Assembly: GCA_947642555.1 (NCBI GenBank)
Contig: CANRSX010000012.1
Location: 1 to 64,000 of the forward strand
DNA length: 64,000 nt
DNA from: an uncultured Roseburia sp.
GTDB taxonomy: Bacteria; Bacillota; Clostridia; Lachnospirales; Lachnospiraceae
Direction: 5' to 3'
Part shown: positions 1 through 8,419 of the stretch, piece by piece
How the letters are laid out: the number at the start of each line of letters is the position of its first letter
Position numbering within the stretch: the stretch's first letter is position 1
Notes under the pieces: generated by a model
Database searches by the model: none
The model's input: the letters and a program-made list of their open reading frames with translations, nothing else
Told to the model about the DNA's origin: nothing
Program-made: the position numbers and the translations under genes

Positions 1-117
1 CGCTGGCAGGTTCCGATACACTCCGGTGCGATTCCGACGCGCTGGCAGGTTCCGATACACTCCGGTGCGATTCCGACGCGCTGGCAGGTTCCGACGCGCT
101 CCGGTGCGGTTCTATTC
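1..117 (-). repeat. 39-bp tandem repeat, three copies, in frame
   Basis: Copies start at 1, 40 and 79. The first two are identical and the third diverges. On the coding strand each unit encodes 13 residues (HRSVSEPASASES type), giving a Ser/Glu-rich low-complexity stretch after the TPR-like region of the DUF4062 NTPase. The array may continue beyond the window. Confidence 0.95.
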
Positions 118-2746
118 TTTCGACAAGCGTCAGTGCGCGCCGGTACAGCGTTACCGCCTGTATCAGATCCCCCGTCATCTTCGCATGATCCCCGCGGTCC
201 GCCAGATGCTGAGCCTGTTCGTATGCCAGTACCTCTTTTGGCAGCTCCTCAATCAGCCGTGCCGCCCGGTCCAGATACCGCTTCTCTCCTGCAAAATCCC
301 GCTCCGTCCGGCAGGACAGCGCATACTGTTTACAGCAGGCCAGCTTTGCCGCCGCGCTGCAGGCCGGATGCTCCAGCAGCGCATCCCAGATCTCGTGCTG
401 CGTCTCGTACTCCGGGCGGTAAGATGCGACAAAAAACTTCCGGCTCCAGAAGGCCGCCAGGGCGTCCGGCGCTTCACACGTCTTCACCATCCGGACAAAA
501 TACGGCCTGTACGTCTGACCGCTGTGCAGCAGAAGCGGAATAACCCGGTACAGCTCATCCGCGGTGCAGCATGCCGCACCGTCGGAGCCCTCCTGCCCGC
601 GGAAATCTTCCTTCCCATAGAAACCTTCCTGCCCGCCTGGCCTCCCGGCCTCCTCCGGGATCTGCGCCCCCTCCGGACATCTCCCGGCCTCCTCCAGGAT
701 CTGCGCCCCCTCCGGGCATCTCCCGGCCAGCAGATAATAGTACCCCTCCCGTTTAAGAAACTCCCGGTCTTTTTGGGCATATGTAATCAGAAGATCCTCC
801 GCGGCCCGCAGTGCAGCGGCTGCATCCGCCGGTGTATCCCGCGGCGGCTCTTCTTCCTCCCGATGCACAAATGCCGTGCGGCCCAGAAGCACAGCCTCCT
901 GGAACAGCCGGTGCGAAAAGCTCCATTTTCCGTCCTGCCGCTGGGCAAAGGTATCGTACAGATAGGAGACGATCTGCTGGAACCGCACCGGAGAAAACGG
1001 AATTTCCGTCTCCTTTAAAATGCCTTCCAGCTCCTGCTCGCTTAAGCCCTCGCGCGAAGCCGCAATCAAAGATACGATATTTGTAAATTCATCAGAGCCA
1101 AAATGACCGGCTGTCTCCGCAAGCAGATACCGTGCCATCCCCTCCGCATCCTCCGGCATCTCCTTTAACAGTCCCATCATGTACCGGTGCAGCCCCTCCA
1201 TGCCGGGAGCAAGAGCCTCCGCCGCGGCGAATTCCGCCCCGTCCATCATGAAAAACCGCTGTAAGACCATCGAGAGATACAGCGGATTGCCGCTCCCTTT
1301 TTTCTCCGCCACGGCACGGCTGACCACATCGTCTAATTTTTTCCCGCGGCGTCCCGCGGTGGCCGCGATCATCTGCCGGATCTGACCTTTCCCAAGCCCG
1401 CGGATCTCTGCCGTATCAAACAGCACCCCTGTTCCTGTCACCGCCTCCGTGAAGGGAAAAGAGGGCAGTGCGGAGATCACAAAAAACAGATGAGGGCAGA
1501 GCTTAAGCACATCCAGATATACGTCCTCCCCCTCGGGAAACAGCTGATCCGCCCCGTCGAGAAAGCAGAAAATCCGCTGCTCCGCCGTGATCCTTTCATC
1601 CAGGGTATTAAGCCTTTCCTCCGGGCTTTCCCCATGATTTTCGTGCGGCTCGCCGAGAATCTCCTCCAGCCGCCAGATCAGCACCCGTTTCAGCACCGCC
1701 GGATCCTGACAGTTCGGACTGCCGGCAAAGTAGAGGATCGTATGCCACGCGCAGCCCTCTCCGCCGCCACGGTTCTCCGCAGCGTCCCGGCCTCCTTCGC
1801 CGCCACGGTTCTCCGCAGCGTCCCGGCCCCCTTCCAGCATCCCGGCGCAGGCCGCCATCAGCGCGCTCTTCCCGGTGCCGGCCTCCCCCTGCACAAAGAC
1901 GCGCTTTCGGTCTTCAAATATCCCGGCACTGCGCTCCTCCCGACGCCCGCCCTTCTCCGGCTCCGCCATACCGAAGGAGACACATCTCTCCAAAATCGCA
2001 AGCTCCTCCGCCGGGCGGGGAATATAAGACGACAGATATCGTTCTTTTGTCTGCGCCATCTGACGGAGCAGCTGTTCCTCCTCACCTGCCGCCTTCTGCC
2101 CCGCGAATTCCTTCCGGATCATGGCCTCTAAGATCCGGTACACTTCTTCCCCGAATGTGTCAAGCCCGCACACCCGGTGCGCATCCGGATCCCAGTCCGC
2201 CGTATAGCGCAGAATCTCCCCTTTTCCCCTGTCCAGGATCGTGTTCTTTAGTGCCGCCAGCTTTTCCCTGTGGTGCGCACTCTCGGCGTCATAGATCCCG
2301 CGGTATTTGGGGTCGATCCTCTCATGGAATGACGGGTCGCGGAAGCAGAAGACGCAGCGTTCCAAAAGATCCTCACGTGCCAGGGCGCCGTAGCTGATCT
2401 CTAAGTTCGTGATGCTCATTTCCGGCTCGTAATAGCCGCTGATGCGGTCATCCCCCACCGACGTCACGATCTCTGCCCCCGGGATCCAGCCGTAGCGCTC
2501 CCCTAAGAGCACGACAAAGAATGGTTTGCACCGGTCGATCGCATCGATACAGACCTTTAGGACCGCATGGCCGCTCTCCTCCTCCGTCATGTTCGCCGTG
2601 TCCACGCCCCAGCGCAGATCCAGCTCCTGGATATCCTCGCCGTACTCCGCCATCACCCGCCTTAAGCGCGGAAAAATTCTCTCGTGGAGCAGGTCGCGCT
2701 CGGCCTGCATGTCCTTAAATGTACTGGATATAAATACTGATTTCAT
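1..2746 (-). CDS. DUF4062 / STAND-type NTPase with TPR-like tail, partial at left edge
   Basis: At least 915 codons are open from ATG 2746 to the window edge, so the C-terminus is missing. The N-terminus (about residues 1-90) carries the DUF4062 signature VFISSTFKDMQAERDLL. A P-loop (GEAGTGKSALM, about residue 285) and a Walker B-like stretch (IFCFLDGADQL, about residue 395) mark a NACHT/STAND ATPase. Helical TPR-like sequence follows near the edge (YRRALTLVERIEP). The order DUF4062-NTPase-TPR resembles nephrocystin-3-like proteins and bacterial STAND sensors, some of which act in phage defence. Three in-frame tandem repeats interrupt it. It starts 16 bp after the upstream gene's stop, as the last visible gene of a minus-strand operon. 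The defence role is inference; the domain calls are confident. Confidence 0.85.
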   Translation of the reverse strand, partial: MKSVFISSTFKDMQAERDLLHERIFPRLRRVMAEYGEDIQELDLRWGVDTANMTEEESGHAVLKVCIDAIDRCKPFFVVLLGERYGWIPGAEIVTSVGDDRISGYYEPEMSITNLEISYGALAREDLLERCVFCFRDPSFHERIDPKYRGIYDAESAHHREKLAALKNTILDRGKGEILRYTADWDPDAHRVCGLDTFGEEVYRILEAMIRKEFAGQKAAGEEEQLLRQMAQTKERYLSSYIPRPAEELAILERCVSFGMAEPEKGGRREERSAGIFEDRKRVFVQGEAGTGKSALMAACAGMLEGGRDAAENRGGEGGRDAAENRGGGEGCAWHTILYFAGSPNCQDPAVLKRVLIWRLEEILGEPHENHGESPEERLNTLDERITAEQRIFCFLDGADQLFPEGEDVYLDVLKLCPHLFFVISALPSFPFTEAVTGTGVLFDTAEIRGLGKGQIRQMIAATAGRRGKKLDDVVSRAVAEKKGSGNPLYLSMVLQRFFMMDGAEFAAAEALAPGMEGLHRYMMGLLKEMPEDAEGMARYLLAETAGHFGSDEFTNIVSLIAASREGLSEQELEGILKETEIPFSPVRFQQIVSYLYDTFAQRQDGKWSFSHRLFQEAVLLGRTAFVHREEEEPPRDTPADAAAALRAAEDLLITYAQKDREFLKREGYYYLLAGRCPEGAQILEEAGRCPEGAQIPEEAGRPGGQEGFYGKEDFRGQEGSDGAACCTADELYRVIPLLLHSGQTYRPYFVRMVKTCEAPDALAAFWSRKFFVASYRPEYETQHEIWDALLEHPACSAAAKLACCKQYALSCRTERDFAGEKRYLDRAARLIEELPKEVLAYEQAQHLADRGDHAKMTGDLIQAVTLYRRALTLVERIEPHRSASEPASASESHRSVSEPASASESHRSVSEPAS
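642..728 (-). repeat. 39-bp tandem repeat (about 2.2 copies), in frame
   Basis: Units start at 642, 681 and (partial) 720. They encode GRCPEGAQILEEA and GRCPEGAQIPEEA within the same NTPase gene. The period equals that of the array at the window edge, but the sequence is unrelated. Confidence 0.9.
1765..1836 (-). repeat. 36-bp tandem duplication, in frame
   Basis: Two near-identical 36-bp copies start at 1765 and 1801 and encode EGGRDAAENRGG twice. They lie about 20 residues C-terminal to the P-loop, so the ATPase domain itself carries a repeat-expanded insertion. Confidence 0.9.
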
Positions 2747-2761
2747 CTGCCGGTTCCATCC

Positions 2762-4475
2762 TCACTCTTTTTTCCATGTTTCAATCACACAGTGGTGCTC
2801 ACGCGTTTTCTTATCATATGCAATACCCACAAGCAGCATATTTCCTTTGTAATCTTCCAGCGCACTGCAGTATTTTTTTTCTTTTATCTGACGAATGGCT
2901 CCATCCACGTCCTGATTCCATTTCAATTCAATCAGCAGCGCAGGGCGGTGAGCATATTGCTTTTTCGGAAGAAACACCAGATCGGCAAATCCTTTTCCAC
3001 CCGGCAGCTCGCGAAAGACCGTGTAAAAATTTCTCGCCGCATAAAATGCCAGCGATACCGTATAGCTTAATGCGTTTTCATCATTATATTGCAAATGCGA
3101 AGTCTCATAATGCGCACGTTCAACCGCTTCCGCCACTTTCACGGCATCCTGATTCCAGACAGCCTCCAGCGCCTCGCGGGAAGATCGGATTGCCGTCATA
3201 TATTACGGTGAAAAGTTATCGTTCAGCCCGCGCCATTCGCAAGGACGCCTACGGCGCTTTCCCGTCGCTTTGCGACTAACCTTGCTCATATATGGGCGCT
3301 CCGCTCATGCTTCACAAAATATGCTCATTCATGCGAGCATGATTCGCCTATTTTGCGAAGCATGGCTGAACTTTTCCGCTTAAAATCTCATGGTTCGGGA
3401 TAAATACCTCTCCCGCCTCACTGTCGTACCCCAGATACCCCAGGTGCACCAGCAGCGTCAGGACATCGTCCTTTGAATGAAACGTCACCATGTCGTTCGA
3501 GAACCCGCGAACATCAACAGCAATACATTTGTCGTCATTCATCATACCTATGATATCATCCCGCAGGCCATCAAAATTCATATCGATATAGGTCTTAAGA
3601 GCCTCAAATGTTTCCGTCTGATTCCAGTAAAACTGAAATTTTCCAAACTGCATCGCAGACACAACGGACTGCGGATTATAAATGGATCCGGCGCCTTCCA
3701 GCCAGTATCCGTCATACCACTTTTTTGTCTCCTCAAAATCCATATGCCAGTTCTCACATAACAGCCGCACTTCGTCTTCCGTAAATCCCACATATTCTGC
3801 CAGCGGACCGGCAAATGTCATAGAAAATTCACTGAACATATTCAGCGCACTGTGTGTGCCGTACTTTTTGATTGGCAGAATGCCGGTCATATATGCCAGC
3901 GCAATATAAATTTTATCCTTCAGCAGCCCCCGCAGAAAATCCAGGTATTTTTTTTGCGCTTCCGCGTCCATCCTGTCTTCTCTGAATATACAGTCCCATT
4001 CATCGACAATCAAAACAAACGGCACCTGCGTCTGCTGATAAACATCCTGCATGGTCCTCATGAGATTTTTTTCATCAAAATAGCGAAATTCAGAATATTT
4101 ATCAAGCAATTCCCACAAAACGGATCGCTGTAACAAATCCAGCATCTCTTCTATACTGCCGCTCTGGCTTAAAAATTCCTGCATATTCAGAAAAATCACA
4201 TCATAGCGATTTAAATGCTCCAGATAACTTTCCCAGGAAGCAATCTCAAACTGCTGGAACAATGCTTTGGAGTCACACTCCCGGTCATAATATGCCGCAA
4301 GCATATGCGCCGTCACAGATTTTCCAAAACGGCGGGGACGGCTCATGCAGATAAATTCCTGGGCGGTATCCATCACGCTGTTACAGTATCGGATCAGACC
4401 TGTTTTATCGATATAGATCTGAGAATTTATGGTTCTCTGGAATGCTTTATTCCCGGGATTCAGATAAACGCCCAT
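2762..4475 (-). pseudogene. AAA-ATPase-like / PD-(D/E)XK nuclease-like gene split by an inserted element
   Basis: Two fragments form one ancestral protein. The 5' part (4475-3348) has the AAA-ATPase_like domain (pfam09820 type): SRPRRFGKSV as the family's P-loop and FVLIVDEWDCIF as Walker B. The 3' part (3199-2762) has the DUF1703/PDDEXK_9 nuclease-like domain (GFADLVFLPKK, LIELKWNQ). The 5' part ends after IPNHEILSGK, where it runs into the element at 3210-3376 and stops. The intact relative at 29392-31107 shows the expected order. Each half could still be translated: the 5' ATG has an AGGTG-type RBS. Family members are common, poorly characterised, repeat-associated genes. The original stop is retained. 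Confidence 0.85.
3210..3376. mobile_element. MITE-like hairpin-rich insertion (167 bp)
   Basis: Ends are imperfect inverted repeats: GAAAAGTTATCGTTCAGCC at the left, and GAAAAGTTCAGCC reading inward from the right. Inside, arms 3306-3321 and 3349-3364 pair at 15 of 16 positions and enclose a smaller TGCTC/GAGCA stem. It carries no ORF. It sits exactly where the AAA-ATPase gene is broken. Its left 34 bases (3209-3242) recur exactly at 31130-31163. No clear target duplication was seen. Confidence 0.65.
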
Positions 4476-4509
4476 GTAATCACCTGCTTTCTATATGTCA
4501 TCAAAAAAG

Positions 4510-5523
4510 TTACGGTCTGCCGCAGATCTCCTCAATCCGTGCGAGCTCCTCCGCCGTAAACCCTGCGCCTGCTGCGATCGCGGCATTCTCCGTGATCTGC
4601 TCCGGCTTCGAGGCGCCGATTAACACGGAACAGACCTCGTCGTCCTTTAACACCCAGGAGAGGGCCATCTGCGAGAGCGTCTGTCCGCGCTCCCCCGCAA
4701 GCTCGTTTAAGCGGCGGATCTGATCCAGCCGCCCGGCTGTCAGGTCGCTCTCATGTAAAAATCTGCCGTCCCGGGCGATCCTGCTGTCCGCCGGGATCCC
4801 GTGCAGATATTTATCCGTCAGCATCCCCTGGGCCAGTGGGCTGAACGCGATGATGCCGACCCCCGCCTCCTTACAGTACGCCTTCACCCCGTCCTCCTCG
4901 ATCGTGCGGTCAAAGATGGAATACCGTCTCTGATTGACGATAAACGGGCAGTGCAGCTCCTTTAGCAGGGCTACCGCTTTTTCTGTGTATTCTTTATCAT
5001 AGTTTGACACGCCCGCGTACAGCGCCTTCCCGCTCCTCACAATATCCGCCAGCGCTGTCATCGTCTCTTCCAGGGGCGTCTCTTTATCCATCCTGTGATG
5101 GTAAAAAAGATCCACATAGTCCAGTTTCATGCGGCGCAGGCTCTGGTCGATGCTCGCCATTAAATATTTCCGGCTGCCGTGATCCCCGTAAGGGCCGTCC
5201 CACATGTCGTATCCCGCTTTTGTCGTGATCACAAGCTCGTCCCGGTAGGGCCTGAAATCCTCCGTAAAAATGCGCCCGAAATTCGATTCCGCGCTCCCGT
5301 ACACCGGCCCGTAATTATTTGCCAGGTCAAACTGCGTGATCCCGCAGTCAAACGCGGTCCGGCACATGGCCTTCATATTGTCGTAATTGTCCTTTGAGCC
5401 GAAATTATGCCAGAGCCCTAAGGATACCGCCGGGAATTTCAGCCCGCTTCTCCCTACACGGTTGTAGGTCATCTGCTCATATCTGCTGTTGTCCGCTTTG
5501 TAAACATTTGCAATGTCCGCCAT
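4510..5523 (-). CDS. Aldo/keto reductase, YghZ (L-glyceraldehyde 3-phosphate reductase)-like
   Basis: A 337-aa cytoplasmic NADPH-dependent reductase of the AKR superfamily. The catalytic tetrad is visible: Asp and Tyr in FDLANNYGPVYG, Lys in ITTKAGYD and His in LFYHHRMD. The segment NMKAMCRTAFDCGITQFDLA, the GDHGSRKYL segment and the late SVLIGASKPEQI cofactor-binding motif match YghZ/potassium-channel-beta-type AKRs, which reduce small aldehydes or methylglyoxal. Start ATG 5523 has GGAGG eight bases upstream. It lies 18 bp after the GNAT gene and 34 bp before the broken AAA-ATPase gene, in one minus-strand run. The substrate is not determined by sequence. Confidence 0.9.
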   Translation of the reverse strand: MADIANVYKADNSRYEQMTYNRVGRSGLKFPAVSLGLWHNFGSKDNYDNMKAMCRTAFDCGITQFDLANNYGPVYGSAESNFGRIFTEDFRPYRDELVITTKAGYDMWDGPYGDHGSRKYLMASIDQSLRRMKLDYVDLFYHHRMDKETPLEETMTALADIVRSGKALYAGVSNYDKEYTEKAVALLKELHCPFIVNQRRYSIFDRTIEEDGVKAYCKEAGVGIIAFSPLAQGMLTDKYLHGIPADSRIARDGRFLHESDLTAGRLDQIRRLNELAGERGQTLSQMALSWVLKDDEVCSVLIGASKPEQITENAAIAAGAGFTAEELARIEEICGRP

Positions 5524-5541
5524 TTTCTTTTCCTCCTGTCT

Positions 5542-6081
5542 TCATTCGCACACCCGGCCGAAATAAACCGTGTCCACACCGTTTCCGCGGTCATTTTTTA
5601 AGACCGCAAGCCTTTGCCAGCCCCGCGCGTCCAGCTCATGCAGCTGCGCCTCGTTTAACGACCAGGTCCGCGTGGAGATCCGGTTGCAGCCGTAATGCGG
5701 CCACACCTCCGTCTCCATGCAGGTATAAAGCTCCTTCATGATTCCCTGCCCCCTGCACGCATGCCGCACGCACACCGTCGTGACATAGAGGGATATCCCG
5801 AACTCCCGGAGCGCGTCACAGATGTAATCCGTTTTAAACGTCATAAATCCGGTAATCCGCTCCCCGTCCTTTGCCACGAGAAATTCCTGTCCGATCATCT
5901 CTTTAAAATAAGTCACCGGCTTTACATCCGCCGCGCCTCCCTCATCGACAATGAGCTGCTTCTGGGAGGAACTCTCCCTCGCCGAGAGCTTCGGATAAAA
6001 TTCCCCGTCACACTCGCACAAAATCTCCCAGATCTGATCCTTTTCCTCCTGCGTCAGACGCTTTCCCCTGTATTCCGTCAT
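5542..6081 (-). CDS. GNAT-family N-acetyltransferase
   Basis: A 179-aa protein with the GNAT acetyl-CoA motif A (VCVRHACRGQGIMKEL, about residues 103-118) preceded by beta strands (ERITGFMTFKTDYI). The C-terminal part (STRTWSLNEAQLHELDARGW) resembles the Asn/Ala-rich end of single-domain GNATs. It should transfer an acetyl group from acetyl-CoA to an amine on a small molecule or protein; no substrate can be inferred. The RBS GGAAGG precedes ATG 6081. It lies 39 bp after the KAP-methyltransferase gene, presumably cotranscribed with it and with the aldo/keto reductase. Confidence 0.88.
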   Translation of the reverse strand: MTEYRGKRLTQEEKDQIWEILCECDGEFYPKLSARESSSQKQLIVDEGGAADVKPVTYFKEMIGQEFLVAKDGERITGFMTFKTDYICDALREFGISLYVTTVCVRHACRGQGIMKELYTCMETEVWPHYGCNRISTRTWSLNEAQLHELDARGWQRLAVLKNDRGNGVDTVYFGRVCE

Positions 6082-6120
6082 ATTTTATTCCTTCCTTTCC
6101 CATCCTTCAGATTCCCCGTC

Positions 6121-8295
6121 TCATCCCGCCGTCCCGTTTTTCGGCCGTCTCGCGTGAATGTAGAGCCGGTGCGACGAAAGCTCCACCTGCTCCGTCCCGC
6201 AGATCCGGAAATACTCCTGTTTGAGCAGCTGATATTCCTCGTCGCTTAAACCGACCCTCTGATAGTAGATCAGGCTGGCGTTGGCAAAATTATCCACGAG
6301 GTTTGCATTTTCCGACTCGTCGGAGTGCACGCTCTCCACCTCGACGTCCTCAAATCCGATCTCCAGCAAAAGCTCCTCCATCTCCTCGCGTTCCGGGTAA
6401 AAGACCGGGAAAATCCAGTTTTTATAGCGCTCCTCAAGCCCGACGCCGCGAATCGCCTGCCGCACAACCCGGTGCAGTCCGGCATACGTTCCGAACCCGC
6501 CCTGATGGACCGCGAGATCCCCGCCGGGCACAAGCGCCTCAAACAGCAGGCGGTAGGCGCGCTTCGGCTCCGTCACCCAGTGCAGCACCGCATTGGAGAA
6601 GACCAGATCATAGGTATTCTTCTCCTCCATCCACAGCACATCATTTACGTCAAATGTAATCTTTCCGGTACAATCCTCCGGAGCCTCGTTCTGGAGAAAT
6701 TCCTCATAATTTTTCCGCGCCGTCTCCACCTGGCTCTCCGAAATGTCAAACGCCGTGATATGCATATCCAGATTCTTCTGCCACATCTGAAGCGTCGTCT
6801 TACCCGTGCCGCAGCCCACGTCAAGCACGCGGTCATAGCCGCTGAAATCAATCGTATCGATCAGATGCCCGCCCTGCTTCATCTGCGTCTGGGAGGAACG
6901 GTCATAGGCGCTCCCCTCATAGCGCACCTCGATCTCCGGGGCCGCGCGGTGGCTGATGACATTGACGATTCCAAGCGCATCCTCGACGCACTCGCCGAAC
7001 TTCTGGCAGCGGTTCTGAACCTTCTCATAAAGCTCTAAAAGCTCTGCGATCCGGTAATAATTCTGACGGATCACCTCATCCTGGGAGACGACCAGGTAAA
7101 TAATCTCCTTCCAGGGCTCATCGAGCCGGTACTGTCTGCGGATCTGCTCCGGGATCTCGCCGCTTCCGATGTGAAAGCTCTTCTGCCACAGATCCAGATT
7201 GCTGTTCTGGCAGATCATGTCATACACCTTCGGAAACGACAGCTGCAGCGCCATAAGTAGCAGCTCCATCGTCCGGAAATCCGGGCTGTCCGCCCGGACC
7301 CTCTCCGGATCCTCCAGCTGATCCATCTGCAGCATCAGATTCATCATATTCATCAGTCGTTTGATCGCGCGCGGATTCTTATTCGTCGCGAGCCGCACGA
7401 TCGACTCGAGCATGTCCGCATATTTGGTATAATTATAGTCCCGGTCAAAAAAGCGCATCATCCGAAGGCGTCCGAGCACCATCGGCGTGATCTGATACTT
7501 CGCCATGGGAATCACATAGGGCACCTGGATGAGCTTATCAAAAAAATCCTGCTCAATATTGCGGCCGCTGACGCTCCTGGCCCCGTACTTCTGCGCGATT
7601 CCGGCGGCCACCACGTCATAATCGATCGCAAGGATGAAAATGCATTTCCGGATATCGAACAGATTCTTTAACGCCTCTAACAGCGTGACCGCAAGCGGGG
7701 GCTCCAGCCGGTCGAGATCATCGACGAAAATCAGAAACGCCCGGTCCGTCACGCCGTTTGCCTTTTCCTCAACCTCGCGGGTCAGAAATGCTTCAAACTC
7801 CATTTTCGCACGGCGGATACTCCCCGAAGAACCCCCGCCGTCAAATACCTTGTCCAGCAGCTCCTCGTAGTGGTCGCTCGCCACATTCGCCACGTTTAAC
7901 GCAATCCCGGAAAAGGTCTTTAAGCAGTGGCGCACCATCGCCTTCCGGTTTGCCGCGTTCTGTTTTGCCGCGAGCTTGTCAAAGTGCTCCTCCATCTGCG
8001 AGAGCAGTCCGAAAATCAGCTTCTGCACCGCCGCCTCATAGTCATTCTCCAGAAAAAGCTCCCAGGTATTCAGCCAGATCGACTCGTAGCGCTCCCCTGC
8101 CGGAACCGCCTCGCTGCACAGACAGTTCTCAATGATCTTCATAAATGAGGATTTTCCGCTGCCCCATTCCCCCTGAAGCGCGATCGTGACCGGCGTATCG
8201 CAGGTGCGGATAAACCTGCACAGTGCCTTTACATATGTCTCAATTCCAAACTCATCCTGTTCCAGTGTCTCCACCGGAATATCCCTGCATTCCAT
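6121..8295 (-). CDS. KAP-family P-loop NTPase fused to a SAM-dependent methyltransferase
   Basis: A 724-aa two-domain protein. Residues about 10-430 are a KAP NTPase: Walker A LQGEWGSGKSSF (about residues 40-51) and Walker B FLIFVDDLDRLEPP followed by the ALKNLFDIR segment. Residues about 470-715 are a class I methyltransferase: motif I VLDVGCGTGKT (about 487), acidic strand-2 end (HITAFDIS), post-II FSNAVLHWV, and a Tam/UbiE-like C-terminus. KAP NTPases often lie in defence or membrane-associated systems; fusion to a small-molecule-type methyltransferase is an architecture I do not recognise. An upstream TTG 8313 is possible, but ATG 8295 has GGGAG six bases upstream and is preferred. A strong promoter lies at 8374-8402. 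Confidence 0.88.
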   Translation of the reverse strand: MECRDIPVETLEQDEFGIETYVKALCRFIRTCDTPVTIALQGEWGSGKSSFMKIIENCLCSEAVPAGERYESIWLNTWELFLENDYEAAVQKLIFGLLSQMEEHFDKLAAKQNAANRKAMVRHCLKTFSGIALNVANVASDHYEELLDKVFDGGGSSGSIRRAKMEFEAFLTREVEEKANGVTDRAFLIFVDDLDRLEPPLAVTLLEALKNLFDIRKCIFILAIDYDVVAAGIAQKYGARSVSGRNIEQDFFDKLIQVPYVIPMAKYQITPMVLGRLRMMRFFDRDYNYTKYADMLESIVRLATNKNPRAIKRLMNMMNLMLQMDQLEDPERVRADSPDFRTMELLLMALQLSFPKVYDMICQNSNLDLWQKSFHIGSGEIPEQIRRQYRLDEPWKEIIYLVVSQDEVIRQNYYRIAELLELYEKVQNRCQKFGECVEDALGIVNVISHRAAPEIEVRYEGSAYDRSSQTQMKQGGHLIDTIDFSGYDRVLDVGCGTGKTTLQMWQKNLDMHITAFDISESQVETARKNYEEFLQNEAPEDCTGKITFDVNDVLWMEEKNTYDLVFSNAVLHWVTEPKRAYRLLFEALVPGGDLAVHQGGFGTYAGLHRVVRQAIRGVGLEERYKNWIFPVFYPEREEMEELLLEIGFEDVEVESVHSDESENANLVDNFANASLIYYQRVGLSDEEYQLLKQEYFRICGTEQVELSSHRLYIHARRPKNGTAG

Positions 8296-8333
8296 AACAT
8301 TCTCCCATAACAATCATTCTTTCACAAAAATAA

Positions 8334-8371
8334 AGCTTACCGAAACGCCGCCATGCAGCCTTCGATAAGCT
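8334..8371 (-). terminator. 5'-leader hairpin / attenuator-like terminator
   Basis: Arms 8334-8344 and 8361-8371 pair at 10 of 11 positions. In the minus direction a T-rich run (TTTATTTTT) follows. Because it lies directly downstream of the promoter at 8374-8402, it could act as an attenuator, make a short RNA, or terminate the operon arriving from 8420. Confidence 0.6.
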
Positions 8372-8373
8372 CT

Positions 8374-8402
8374 ATTATACGTGATCCGGCCTGCTTTCAC
8401 AA
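8374..8402 (-). promoter_or_regulatory. Sigma-A promoter of the KAP-methyltransferase operon
   Basis: On the minus strand TTGTGA (8402-8397), a 17-bp spacer and TATAAT (8379-8374). The same promoter with the same spacing stands at 31208-31236, upstream of the AAA-ATPase gene. The transcript would begin almost at once with the hairpin at 8334-8371. Confidence 0.85.
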
Positions 8403-8419
8403 CCGGTTTTCCGCCGTTT

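Noticed and set aside
1-117. CRISPR-like array from three 39-bp repeats
   Set aside because: The repeats are directly adjacent with no spacers and stay in frame in a protein gene.
26-1018. Plus-strand frame of 330 codons
   Set aside because: It is the antisense shadow of the DUF4062 NTPase, is Arg/Pro-rich, and has no RBS or domain.
3348-4475. Independent complete gene for a short AAA-ATPase
   Set aside because: It ends inside the inserted element, and its missing nuclease-like half lies just beyond.
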